64,000 bases of DNA from Phialocephala subalpina (taxonomy: Eukaryota > Ascomycota > Leotiomycetes > Helotiales > Mollisiaceae): NCBI GenBank assembly GCA_900073065.1, contig FJOG01000033.1:544326-608325 (forward strand), read 5' to 3'. Positions 47,335 through 58,324 of this stretch are shown in pieces. The notes below the pieces were generated by a model that saw only the letters and a program-made list of their open reading frames with translations, had not been told where the DNA came from and searched no databases. The translations under genes and the position numbers were made by a program. Each line of letters opens with the position of its first letter. The stretch's first letter is position 1.

Positions 47335-48762
47335 TATTGTAGTTCTTAGCTACTTTTTGGGTGGTGACTGGTACTAAAATTGCTTGCTCAGGTCATGAAC
47401 CTGAGCTCTACGAGAAGTTTATGGGGATATAAAAGGAGTAGGACAAAGCGTTAGACGGTTTGGCATCCGCAGTTGTGAAACTGAAGGGAAAAATTGAGGA
47501 CTATTAAGGGCTACAGTAGAGGCTTCGCACAATGAGTTTGTGGACAAGACACAAGCTGCTGTGGACTTGATGGATGCAGCAAAGAAGTTAGCAGAAGAAG
47601 TCGAAGAGCTTTAACCGTTTCGTAGAGTAGATAGGCAAATACAAAGGGCTTGTTGCAGTAATTGTTCCTCGCCGCCTCCTTGGCTTGCTTATTCGTGTGT
47701 GATGTGATTGTGCATTTCCAAAATTCTGTCCCATGTTTCTAGGTAACAGTAAGCTCAAACTGTTTCTCTTTGTCAATGTTCCGATCCTCGAAGATATTTC
47801 GAAGCTTAAAATAAATAAGCCGGCATGATGCGCATCATAGCGATTGAAGGGGCTCTTGAGCAGTTCTTCACAACCAGCCGCCATTGATTGTCTATCGAGA
47901 GGTGGGGCATCGGAGCTCGACTGATAATGCAGACCACTCAATACTTAATGTCGTGTCCTTTATCGCAACAGAGAGCGACATTGAGTACAAGAAAGACTGG
48001 CATTTAGATTGTACGGACGGTGCAGAGCATTTCTTTCCGGACTCGTTTAAAAAAAATGGCAAAGCCCCAAAGTTTGAAATATGCTGGGAGATTTGGGGTG
48101 TCTCGCTAGAGCAAGGGCTCGCCAATGCTAGAAGCACTTTTGACCACCTCGACTTATGAATAATATTGTATATACCTGGGCCAATTCATACTCGAATTTT
48201 AGCCGCATTCGAGTTTATTTGAACGTAACCCTAATAAGTCGGGTTGATTAAATCGGGTTGACCCTTTCGGCAAATCCACGCTAAAAGTTCATCTGGGGAA
48301 AAGGTCGGGTTGATTAAACCCGACTTTGGAATAATGGATAGGAGCTCAAAGACCGCGGCAAATCAAACGGCTGCATCCATTGGGGGTTGAGTGGGGGTTT
48401 CTACATCAAAGCAATGGTGTCGGCATCCAAGATCTGGGTGAAGCGTGGGGACTGCTCAATCACAACTGGATTGCAGTCAGAAGTCCGATTACTGTTGCGA
48501 ATATTAGCTTGCAGAAGATGATTAATGCTACGTTAGGTTGGAAGGCTTGTAGATGATGAAATTTCAAGTTATTTGATGCAATGGAGACTATTTAATGTGC
48601 AACTTTGAGGTGGAAATTTTACATTCATCCGTTTTTGAAACCGAGAACGCTTGACCCTGTACGTTGTGCCACCCCGCACTACACATTTGAACAAGAAAAG
48701 ACCCCACATCACTTCACCTTCTGTGATTCGGCACAATAAAGCCTCTAAGGTCCGTCTAAGGC
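47335..48762. other. Gap with coding-like remnants and repeats
   Basis: A frame ending at about 47614 carries VDLMDAAKKLAEEVEEL, and another at 47884-48159 carries CTDGAEHFFPDSF and ICWEIWGVSLEQGLANAR. Both look protein-like but no start, intron or family could be assigned. Around 48236-48332 the string GTCGGGTTGATTAAA occurs twice, with an inverted AACCCGACTT. Confidence 0.3.
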
Positions 48763-51700
48763 TCACACTTTAAGTAGCTCCTTCCTCTGCCTTCCGTTTG
48801 TCGCAGATATCAGAGTCGTCGAATTGCATGTTTGATAGCTGTAAAGCGAGAGTCTTAACGACCCGCCACAAATTTCTGCTTGATTGCCGTTGCACTTCAT
48901 GTTGCATTGGGTATTGCCATCTTGAGCGAGGCCTCCACCGTTGCGGAGGGCATTATCGCAATCTGTGGTATGGGAATTAGCAGGTGGATGGATTAGAGAG
49001 GGGAAGAATGAGAAGGAATAAAGGAAGAAGATCGGAACTCACAGCATTCCTGACTCCATTCAACGCCAGCAATTTGATATCCTGCCGCAGCACAAGCAGC
49101 AATGCATGCCTCGACAGTCATAGCCGCAGCACCGCCCGGAACTCCCATCGTCACGCTCAACGTTCTTGCGGCGACGATATCCGTATAACACCCTCTATAA
49201 TTCCAGCCAAGAAGACAAGAGCCTGGGGGTGGAGGTGGAGTGGTTGATGTGCCGGATGTGAAAAGCGCGATGGTGTCGGGGTATACATTTATGTTGTCGG
49301 CGTAAGAGGCGAGACTGACGCCGTTTTTTGTGATCATGTTTGTTGTTCCAACAGTGGAGAGGGTGTAGACGTTGATATTGTTAAGGGTTCCTTCGAGGGA
49401 TAAGATGTTGTCTTGGCAGTTCTCAGGTCCGGGGTTGTTAGAGCATGCTGTGTCTTTGTTAGAAGAAGTTGGGAAGGGAGAAAGGAAAACGAACTGGTGC
49501 TGTAGTCATTGAAGAATGAGTAGAGGCCTGCGCCATAGATGAGGATGTTGTTTGAATTGAGAATGCGCAATCCCCATGCATTGGCGCAGTTTCCTGATTG
49601 CCCTGCGCATGACGTGGCGAAGTTTGGGTCGTTGAGTGACGCGACTACGCTGAATGGTGTTGGAGCAGAAGGAGTGGGTTGATAGTATCTTTGGTATGTC
49701 AGCTAACCCCGAGATTTTGACGGATGACTTACGGCGTTTCAGTTTGAACGAAGCCCATGAACACATTCTGCGTACCAGCAAGTTGATACTGATACAGGGT
49801 ATTGTGCTCAACCGCTGTTCCAACAAGCCAGAACGTACCTGCTGTACTCTCAATGTACAGTCCTCTCCCAGAATAGATCGTGATTTGCGTATTGCTTGAG
49901 CTATCGATGTCGTGATCTGCCGTCCAAAGCCACACATTCTCCATGTAAAGATTCGAAGCCGAAGCCGTGACGTGCATCAACATATAAGCAGCAATACAGT
50001 TATTGTTGACAGCAGGATTTCCAGGTGTCTTAGGACAATTTCCAACCTGAAGGTTTGATCCAGCAAAACCACCAATCCTAATGTGTACATCCCACATCCC
50101 AGATGGAGTTCCAACAGCCGCAAGGTTCCATTCGATTGCCACAGCGCCTGCTTGTGCGCCTTGGGTGGACACAATCATATCACTCCACTCGACTTGGCCG
50201 GGTTGTCCTGCAGCCCCAACTTTCACAACGGGCTGCGGATTGTTTATGTCGTTGAAGAAGCTGCCGCTTGACATGATGATGGGATATGTTTCACCAACTA
50301 TCTTTGCCCCTGGGGGTATAAGCAAAGTACTAGTGATCTTGTACGTCCCAGAATCAAAAAATACAACATCGCCTGCTGTTGTGGCACTGTTTATGATGGT
50401 TTGAAGAGCGATTGTGTCATCGGTGACTCCATCTCCCCTGGCGCCTGCACTGCGAACGCTCTGAAATGATGACAATGGTAAGCTACCATATTGAGGTTTG
50501 GATCGAGAATAATATATATTGCCGGCTAGCAAGGAAGCTGGTCTTGTAGGTGGAGTAAATGGGCCTTGGAATCGCTGTGGTCCGGTTGAGGTTGGTCCGT
50601 ATTGATTGCCTTCTCCCCAGCCTGCAATCACCAAAGATCCACCTGTACCCACCAAGAGGGTTGTTCCTCCAGCTTGTTGGACAGCTACGCCGACGTTATT
50701 GATGGAGACGTTCTCGAGAATCAAGCTTCCAGCAGTGTTCGGCAACGAAGTCGTGTCGAAGGCTGTGACAATTCCAATTGGTGTGTTTGTGAAAGCACTG
50801 TCGATGATGGTAACCGATCCAACATTCTGAGCTGTCCGGCCCCCTGCTGAGATATCGATTCCTTTCTGGCAATTATTGATCTGAATACCCTGGTACAGCC
50901 AGCCCCAACTCCAAAGCTGACTGATTGCCGTTACGACATTGTTAAAGACCAGATTTCGCATCGAAAATTGTTGATTCCCAATCTGAAGGCCGATATTGCC
51001 TCCATTGAAAGTCAAATCATTCATGAAGCCCGCACTTCCACTCTCAGAAAAGACGCCAACATGCTGTGTTCCAGCTGCTGCGCTCATTTGAAAGACCAGG
51101 TTCTGAAGACTTGTCGATTGTGCCGTGGGCCAGTGAATCCCACAAAGCGACGAACTAATAGGCACATTCGAGTAATCGAAGACAAAATTGCGGACTTGTC
51201 TGAAGAAGACGTTTGTTGAGCCCCAGTTCAGGTTCGCGGTGTAATATTTATCGCCGTCGATGAAGCCGAAGCCGATGAAGCTGGCGGTTGCTTTCAAAAC
51301 AGGAGGACTGTTCGGATTGCCAATCATTTGCGTGTAGTACTGATCGACGATTGATGAGGAGAGGATGTAGGTACCAGATGGGAAATAAACAACTGCTGGA
51401 GTGACTGTTGAACTTGAACAGCCTTGACCACATCGACCACCAGCATTCATGGCTGCATTGATAGCGGCAGTATCATCTGTGACTCCATCACCTAGATTAA
51501 GGTCAGAATGTGCCGCATCTGACAGCACATTGGATTCTTACCTCTTGCGCCAAAGTCCTTCACATTGCGGTACACTTGATACCCTGCAGGTCCAAATGCC
51601 GAGATGCCTTGGTGAGCAATGTTCTCGTACCAATACGACGTGTCGCGTTTGTGAAGTCCATGGCCTTCATTGCTCGAAATGAGACTTTCGGTGTAGTCTT

Positions 51701-51800
51701 GCAAGATGTGATTGACAGTGGATTCGACCTCAGAAATTTTAAATTGTCCGCCGCATGCGAGGGCAGACAGTGTCAAGGCTGTAATCCAGGGGGAAAACAT
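48763..51800 (-). CDS. GH55 exo-beta-1,3-glucanase with C-terminal WSC domain
   Basis: Exons 51800-51542, 51491-49733, 49688-49495, 49447-49043 and 48962-48763 give 938 residues. After a signal peptide come the two right-handed beta-helix halves of GH55: NVKDFGARGDGVTDDTAAIN, IDGDKYYTANLNWGSTNVFF, a second DGVTDDTIALQ, AVEHNTLYQYQLAGTQNVFM and DYSTTCSN. A Pro-rich linker (TPPPPPG) leads to a WSC domain: GCYTDIVAAR, MTVEACIAACAAAGYQIAGV, CYCDNALRNGG, CNMKCNGNQAEICGG. GH55 enzymes cleave beta-1,3-glucan from chain ends; WSC domains bind glycans. It is secreted and perhaps wall-anchored through WSC. All splice sites are canonical and the gene looks intact. Confidence 0.9.
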
Positions 51801-52826
51801 GTTGACTGGCCTTTCTCCATTGTGCACAAAGCCTTGGGACTTTGTGGTAAATATGATTACGAACCGCTCAAATGCACGTGCAAGAAGAGGTCATTTGATA
51901 GTCATAAGGCTGGATTTTGAAGTTTCACCACCACACCACTACATCACCACACCACCACACTATCGCACACCAAGTGATTTCCTCCACTAGCGAATCACGA
52001 AGCTAGTCGGCCATTATTACGTGTAGCCAAGGGGCCACGGTGTGTCCCGCGCGTGCATTATCGAGAACGGATGTTCAGCTGCAGGGACCAAGCTGATGTC
52101 TGTGTAGGTTACTCTGTGAGGTGAAATGCGGGGAACTTCCACCGGGCGTGCCGAGATGGTGTGGACAAGCGGAAGTGGCCAGGCAGATGTTTTCGATTGA
52201 GAAATGCTGAGATATGGGTATGAATGTTGTGATGCGAGAAGGGAGGACGCGGAAAATAGATTGGGGCTAAGGAAAGGCAAGGTAAGTTAAGTTAGCATCG
52301 ATTCGGCGTATCACATGACCGCCCCCCTTAATGACGTCCCGTCTACCTTAGATATCCTTTTCAATCTTCACAACAAACTTCACGACCACTTCACTTCTAT
52401 GCACGAAGAAGCCGAGTATCAAAGGAGCACGCAAAGCACCAGACACCGGAATCTGCCATTTACCATCATGAGAACAAAATATGATGGATCCCTTCAGCCC
52501 AAGCCATGGCTGGCGACTCCATTTGCGAGGGGGGAGCGCCGATGGGTGGAAAGCTGAGGTCGCAGGAGACCCTTTTCTCATCCTGTGAGTCTGCAACACG
52601 ATCATGAGATCCGGACACTCTTTCTCAATTCGGGGTGGTCAGTTGACGTCACGGACGAACATCTTTTTTATCATTCTTTTCTTTCCGTGTGTCATTTACT
52701 CTAGTCCAGCTGTTCCAGCATATCTATAACACGGTGTATAAGGTTGTTTGCCGTCTGCCTCATCAAATACTACCTAGCTACTAAAGAGTCTCATATCCGT
52801 TCGAGTCACGTGCCTTTGCCTTCACT
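51801..52826. promoter_or_regulatory. Shared 1.0-kb divergent promoter of the two glucanase genes
   Basis: No gene was recognised. The GH55 and GH64 genes start outward from this stretch. A CACCACACCACTACATCACC-like repeat occurs around 51928-51960. CACGTG occurs at about 52807, close to the GH64 start. Co-regulation is inference from arrangement. Confidence 0.4.
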
Positions 52827-54449
52827 ATGTTAAGCACGCTCAATATCGCTTTGAAAAACACCACGAACAGCACGGTGTATTGCTACATCACTGGCCAAGC
52901 AAGTAATAGCCTCGTTATCATTCAATCAGATGGGAAGACCGTATACTATCCTTCATCCCCGACCTCAAACGGTGTGCCTCTCGCAGTCGATTGTGCCATT
53001 CCCCTCGGCGCACCAGGATCCACAACCAGTGTCACAATTCCCAAGCTCTCAGCAGCTCGCGTTTGGTTCTCATACGACACCCATCTCACTTTCCTCTTGA
53101 ATATAGGACCAGGACTCGTTGAACCATCTGTCACGAACCCTTCAGACCCAAACATCAACACTCTCTGGGGATTTTGTGAGCTCACATTCAACGATTACCA
53201 ACTTTACGCCAACATCTCATATGTTGACTTTGTCGCTATCCCCATCGCTTTATCCCTCACAAACGCGAGTGGCGACACGCAATCTGTTCTCGGTCTACCC
53301 ACCGATGGACTCACACAAGTTTGCAACGGACTTCAAGCCCAAACCACTTCGGATGGCAAAGGCTGGTCTGGATTGATCGTGAAAAACACATCTGGAGCCA
53401 TCGTCAGAGCATTGAGCCCGAATCTCGGCCAGTTTACGAACCCCTCCCTCTTTTCTGGATACTACGAACCCTACATCGACGCCGTTTGGAACAAATACAC
53501 CTCCACCCCTCTCACCATCGATTCACAATCCAGCTTCGGCACCGTACAAGGAACGGTCACAGCTGGCATCTTCACATTCCCCAATGTCGGCTCTTACCCA
53601 AAACCCAGCACCGCAGACATATTCACGTGTTCCACCGGTCCTTTCCTCACTTCCTCTCCCGGGTTTGCTGCCTTGACGCCCAGAATCTCAGCAGCATTCA
53701 ATCGTTCCACGCTACTCTCCCAAAGCTCTGAGCCCTCTGCTAGCAGCACATACTACCAGAATCTCATCACAAACCACTATTCACGGATTGTCCACTCTAT
53801 CAACCTCGATAGGCGAGGATACGCTTTCCCCTACGACGATGTCGCACCCAGTGGAGGAGCAGATCAGTCAGGCGCTGTGTTCGATCCCAACCCATCTCTC
53901 CTCACCATCACCATTGGAGGTGGCGCCGCGACTGTGCCTGCCACAAGCTTAGATGCAACAACACAAATCAAAGCCGCATCCTTCACCACCCAGTCTGGGA
54001 TCCTCACCCAGGCTACAGCAGACACAGGAGGAGGAGACAACATAGGTTGGATTGCAAACGGTGATTATGTTGGCTTCTCATCAGTAAATTTCGGCTCCGG
54101 TCAAAATGTCTTCACCGTACGCGTTGCTTCTGGTGCTGGGACTGGCATCTCTGGACTCGTGCAATTATGTATCGACTCTCCTACATCTTCTCCCATCTCC
54201 AACTTCTCCATCGCGAATACAGGAGGCTGGCAGACTTGGACAACAATCAGTGCACCGATGAGCAGTACGATCAATGGAGTGCATGCTGTGTATTTGACAT
54301 TTACCAGCGGCCAGCCTGCAGATTTTGTCAATGTGAATTGGTTCACGTTTAGTTCCAATCCGCCTGTGCAGGTACTGGCAATGACGCAAGCTCCAATTGC
54401 GAAGCGACGTCTGTGGACGAGAATGAAGAGTGTTTTTAAGAGGAAGTGA
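52827..54449 (+). CDS. GH64-type beta-1,3-glucanase with C-terminal CBM6-like domain
   Basis: A single 540-codon exon. Residues ~5-375 match the thaumatin-like GH64 layout: LNIALKNTTNSTVYCYITGQ, ARVWFSYD, EPSVTNPSDPN, WGFCELTFN, YVDFVAIPIALSL, CNGLQA, EPYIDAVWNKYTSTPLTID, and FNRSTL. Residues ~385-520 look like a CBM6 beta-sandwich (GDNIGWIANGDYVGFSSVNF, VRVASGAGTGISG, NTGGWQTWTTIS, VNVNWFTF). The ATG used is preceded by a plausible promoter and no upstream signal peptide was found, so secretion is uncertain, as in many fungal GH64 proteins. It ends in a basic tail (KRRLWTRMKSVFKRK), which is unusual. Confidence 0.85.
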   Translation: MLSTLNIALKNTTNSTVYCYITGQASNSLVIIQSDGKTVYYPSSPTSNGVPLAVDCAIPLGAPGSTTSVTIPKLSAARVWFSYDTHLTFLLNIGPGLVEPSVTNPSDPNINTLWGFCELTFNDYQLYANISYVDFVAIPIALSLTNASGDTQSVLGLPTDGLTQVCNGLQAQTTSDGKGWSGLIVKNTSGAIVRALSPNLGQFTNPSLFSGYYEPYIDAVWNKYTSTPLTIDSQSSFGTVQGTVTAGIFTFPNVGSYPKPSTADIFTCSTGPFLTSSPGFAALTPRISAAFNRSTLLSQSSEPSASSTYYQNLITNHYSRIVHSINLDRRGYAFPYDDVAPSGGADQSGAVFDPNPSLLTITIGGGAATVPATSLDATTQIKAASFTTQSGILTQATADTGGGDNIGWIANGDYVGFSSVNFGSGQNVFTVRVASGAGTGISGLVQLCIDSPTSSPISNFSIANTGGWQTWTTISAPMSSTINGVHAVYLTFTSGQPADFVNVNWFTFSSNPPVQVLAMTQAPIAKRRLWTRMKSVFKRK

Positions 54450-55527
54450 TTGGGATTGAACGTGTCGCTTGAGGAGGGACATTGAAGTTGCGCGCGTTTG
54501 CCATTCCGGATTGTGGAATCTATTGAGGCCTATGGATATGGGGTAGACTTTTGTCTGTGATGAAGGCACGCGTAATAGTACGGTTCATCTTCAACTGGGA
54601 TCACTTACGCTTCATGACTTCAAATCAGCCAGATATCAATTTCTTTAAAGGCGTTTATAGAGTAGGGTATCATTTATTTAGTATTATAAATCCGTACTCA
54701 AATCCAGTTTCATTGTGGTTCTACCAGCCTCTCTTCTATTATACTCCTTAATTCCTCCCTGTGACGTGGGTGGGGAATAAGGACCGCACTAGCCAATTGA
54801 GCCAAAAGACTTCAATATTCCAAGCAAGTGGAATATTGCTTATTCAACCTTATGCATCCTTTAATGAGCTGCATCACGTGATATCTCAACCACGTGCTAG
54901 CGCACACATCACACTCCCTATATTCCCTTCTCACGCCGTAAACGCAGTAATAGCCTCGGTAACAAAATTAATAGTCTCTTTCGATTTGCTTGATATCGGG
55001 CTATGATTACTTGTAATCTCCTTTCTCGGTAAAGTTTTGCTTGGGATTTAAATAAATCTTAGATTTTATAAAAGGGATATCCTAAGTTTAATAAGATTTT
55101 AAATGGGATTTATTGGGATTTTAAATTAATATAAATCAAATCGCTCCAAAATTTAATATAAACTAAAAAGATAAGTAAACTAATAATATACTAATTTTAT
55201 TTTTAAAAAGTTTAATAAAAGAAAATTCCCAAAAAAAATAATAAAAAATTTATATATATTCGAAGTTTAATTTCAAAATTAAAATATTTTAAAGAATAAA
55301 ATTTAAATTCTAAAAAAAACGTTAATATTTTATATAAAATTTATAAGCGTATTTCAAATATAAAAAATATTTATAATATTTTTAATTAATATAAATAATA
55401 TTCATAAATCCAAAAAATTTAAAGTTTTGATATTTATTATTGAAAAAACACGGATTTATATTTAATCCTATTTTCCTTTTAGTAGAGAAACCATCCCATT
55501 TTTTGTCATTTATATTATCTTCGGATT
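54450..55527. other. AT-rich intergenic region
   Basis: From about 55020 onward the sequence is very AT-rich and non-coding. A perfect short hairpin CAATATTCCA-AGCAAG-TGGAATATTG lies at about 54812-54837, and CACGTG occurs near 54875-54895. This resembles an AT-rich, RIP-affected isochore. Confidence 0.45.
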
Positions 55528-56031
55528 GTAAGAGTTCGGGGTATAGCAATCCGGCACTTGAAGCGAAATACAATAAAAATAGCCGTTTTTACTCCTTTTT
55601 TAAAACCGTTTATCTACTTTAAATATTTATATTTTAATTTCAAAATAAAATATATAATAAAACTTTACTTAACATTTCATAGATATTTATATTTTTAAAG
55701 TATTATTAATAAATCATTAAAATAAATGCTTTAAAAGTGGATATAAATTCAAAATTTTAGTGTTCCTATATAAATTTAAGCGAATTTGTATGGGAATACG
55801 AAAATTTTGAATTTATACCCACTTTAGATTTATTAATTTTAATAATATATTAATAATATTATGAAAATGTAAATATATATGAAATTTTAAATAAAATTTT
55901 ATTATATATTTTAATTTGAAAGAAAATTATCTATAAAGTAAAGTTTTATTAGTATTTTAAAAAGGGGTAAAAACGCCCATTTTCGCTGTATTTCGCTTAA
56001 GGTGCCGGATTGCTGTGGCCGCAACTCTTAC
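55528..56031. repeat. 504-bp long-arm foldback (MITE-like) element
   Basis: The left end GTAAGAGTT...AGCAATCCGGCAC...AAGCGAAATACA and the right end are inverted copies of each other, and similarity continues through the AT-rich interior to a centre near 55775-55785, so each arm is about 245 bp. Arm differences are mostly C/T and A/G. It has no coding capacity. Target-site duplication was not resolved. Confidence 0.7.
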
Positions 56032-56119
56032 TATGATACGATTTTGTGTAATTGCGTTTCTATGAGTGGGCGATGACTACCAGGGCAAGGTCTGTTTGGT
56101 GGGTTGCCCTATTTCTATA

Positions 56120-58038
56120 TTCGTTTAGACTCCGCTGACCCGGCGCTGCGACAAGTGAGCCTTGCAGGAAAGAGCATCTCAAATGTATATCTTTAAACTT
56201 GAACATAGAGGACTTTCCCCTTTTTGTTGACCCCAAGTTTAGGTGATCAAAGCGCACCACGATGTGGTCGCTGTCAGGTGGTGGATCGAGAATGCACGAG
56301 GGGCCTAAGTATGTCGAGTACAAACATGGTATTGATCTAGCCGGCCCTCATATATATACTGTCTAATTGCCAAAAGGAAAATTTCCGACTCACCAGAAGT
56401 GGTTGGCTACTTCAAGTAATTGTAAGCTAGTCGATTTTATATTTACAACTTGATACCCCTCCTCCTCATTCCTTGATATATCTTCAGAGGAGGGTCGTTC
56501 TCGACGTCGTTTCACCATGAACGCTTTGATAGGATCCAGCTCCTTTCCTGCCGTTGAGCAGTCTTCATCTTATCAAGCAGTATTAGTTGATAATGTAATA
56601 CTCTTAGTGACCTTCGTCGATGAGACACAATCTCTCACAAATAATCATGACTTCGACTCGTACTCAGAAAATGGCGACTCCCCAGCTGCTGTACCAGAAG
56701 ATACCCCAATCTCAACTTCAACGAGCCATTTTACTCACAATGAAGCCTCTCATTCGCCATTTAGCGATCAACAAAGACGCACCTACACTTCCTCGATCAG
56801 CGCTTTCATGGGACCATTCAAGCCCTCCTATCCTCGAGCCTCACCACCAAGTATCACTCCCAAGACTACCTGGCCTTCCTCATCATCACTTCTTGCTATT
56901 ACCTTCACCTATTTCATCCACACCAACCACACTTCTTAATCATGACACGTCTAGCCACAATTTCAATGAGGGTCACAGCACATTCAGAGAAGCTCCCAAC
57001 CCTATCTCACTGCCCTCAATCTATCTATCAAAACCCGTCTAGCCGTTAACCGACCCCTCAGAAGCCCGCCTCCTCCGTCATTTTGTCCAAAACCTGGCCA
57101 TCTGGGTAAGCGCCAATTGATTCCCCGTCGAAATTCTCATTGAACTATTCAGCTCGACCTCTGTGATCCCAATCAACACTTCCAAGTCGAGGTTCCTCGT
57201 AGAGCAGGAACGTGCCCAATCCTCTTGAATGCCATCTTCGCGCTCTCAGCTCGGCATTTAAACTTGACAGGAGACTATGACTCCTTTGCCTCAAATAGGT
57301 ATCATCAGGAATGTTTGAAATACCTGATTCCTATGCTGAACAACACTGCCACTATCTCTAACGAGACCCTTTTTGCTGCAACCATTATCTTGAGGGTTTT
57401 GGAGGAGATAGATCGTGAGTATTCGTCTATTGTTTTTGTTTGATTCCTGCGGGGTCGGATTGTGAGCGAAAGTGCGGACCCCATGATGGGAGGATGGTGT
57501 TAGAAACAGACCTCCAATCCCACATGCTCGGCATCCAAATATTTGTCAACTCACTCTTCGCCCATCCCATTCACATCTGAACCCGCTTTCTCCTTCTCTA
57601 CCTCAAACGCAGAACTCACTAGCGACAGCCTCCTTTTGGGTTGGATTGAGACAAAGAGATTTATATGGCAACCATCCTAAACCGATCCGTACAGATAAAC
57701 CTTGAACACTGCGTCGTGGATCGCAGTACATCGCCTACGAGCGATTTCGGGTGGGCAAATAGAGCGGTGGTGCTTTGTGCGCATCGGATTATACAATCGC
57801 TGGACCCCACCCGGCATGTTCACTGCTTCGATGGGGATTGCTATCTGTGAGTATAGTTTCCTGCCCTTCTGTTCAAAGACTTGTTACTAATTAAGATGCG
57901 GGTGGCGATCGATTCGAAGACCGTTTCGACCAGGAGGCACTTCTCGACATTCTCATCAGGACCGAAAGGGATCACGCTCGACCAACAGCCGCGGTGCAGA
58001 AACAGCTCAAGGAATCTTGGGGTTGGACGGAAGAATGA
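56120..58038 (+). pseudogene. Zn2Cys6 transcription factor pseudogene
   Basis: Pieces occur in the right order but in changing frames. At 56127 there is LTRRCDK, then an apparent 7-bp insertion containing a stop before CRKEHLKC, and across a GTATAT...TTTAG intron DQSAPRCGRCQVVDRECTRGL, completing a zinc cluster. The regulatory domain follows: ARLLRHFVQNLAIWLDLCDP, LNAIFALSARHLNLTGDYDS, EEIDHLQSHMLGIQIFV, NLEHCVVDRS...FGWANRAV, then, after an apparent internal deletion of the middle of the domain, PPGMFTASMGIAI and DQEALLDILIRTERDHA to a stop at 58036-58038. At 57650 a single extra A shifts the frame. The gene is not functional as written. Confidence 0.7.
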
Positions 58039-58324
58039 GTACCTGAAAGAGCTCATTCCGGAGATGACTGAGCAGCTATGTGTCCATTGTCTCTGCTCGC
58101 GTCGCGTGCGGCGTTGCACTTTCGAAAACGAGGACCAGCTTCAACAACAACTAAAATTTAACTTTAATCTTGCTCGTGTTTCACCCTGCTTATCTAAAAT
58201 TTCAAACGAATGTTAGTTGCAATTCGTTCACTTCAAATGATGGGCAGCTGAGGTTGAAGTGGTGGTCCAGCGTGAGGCCTCAACAAGAGAATTGACATTA
58301 CTATACTTCTATTCACTTTCGACA

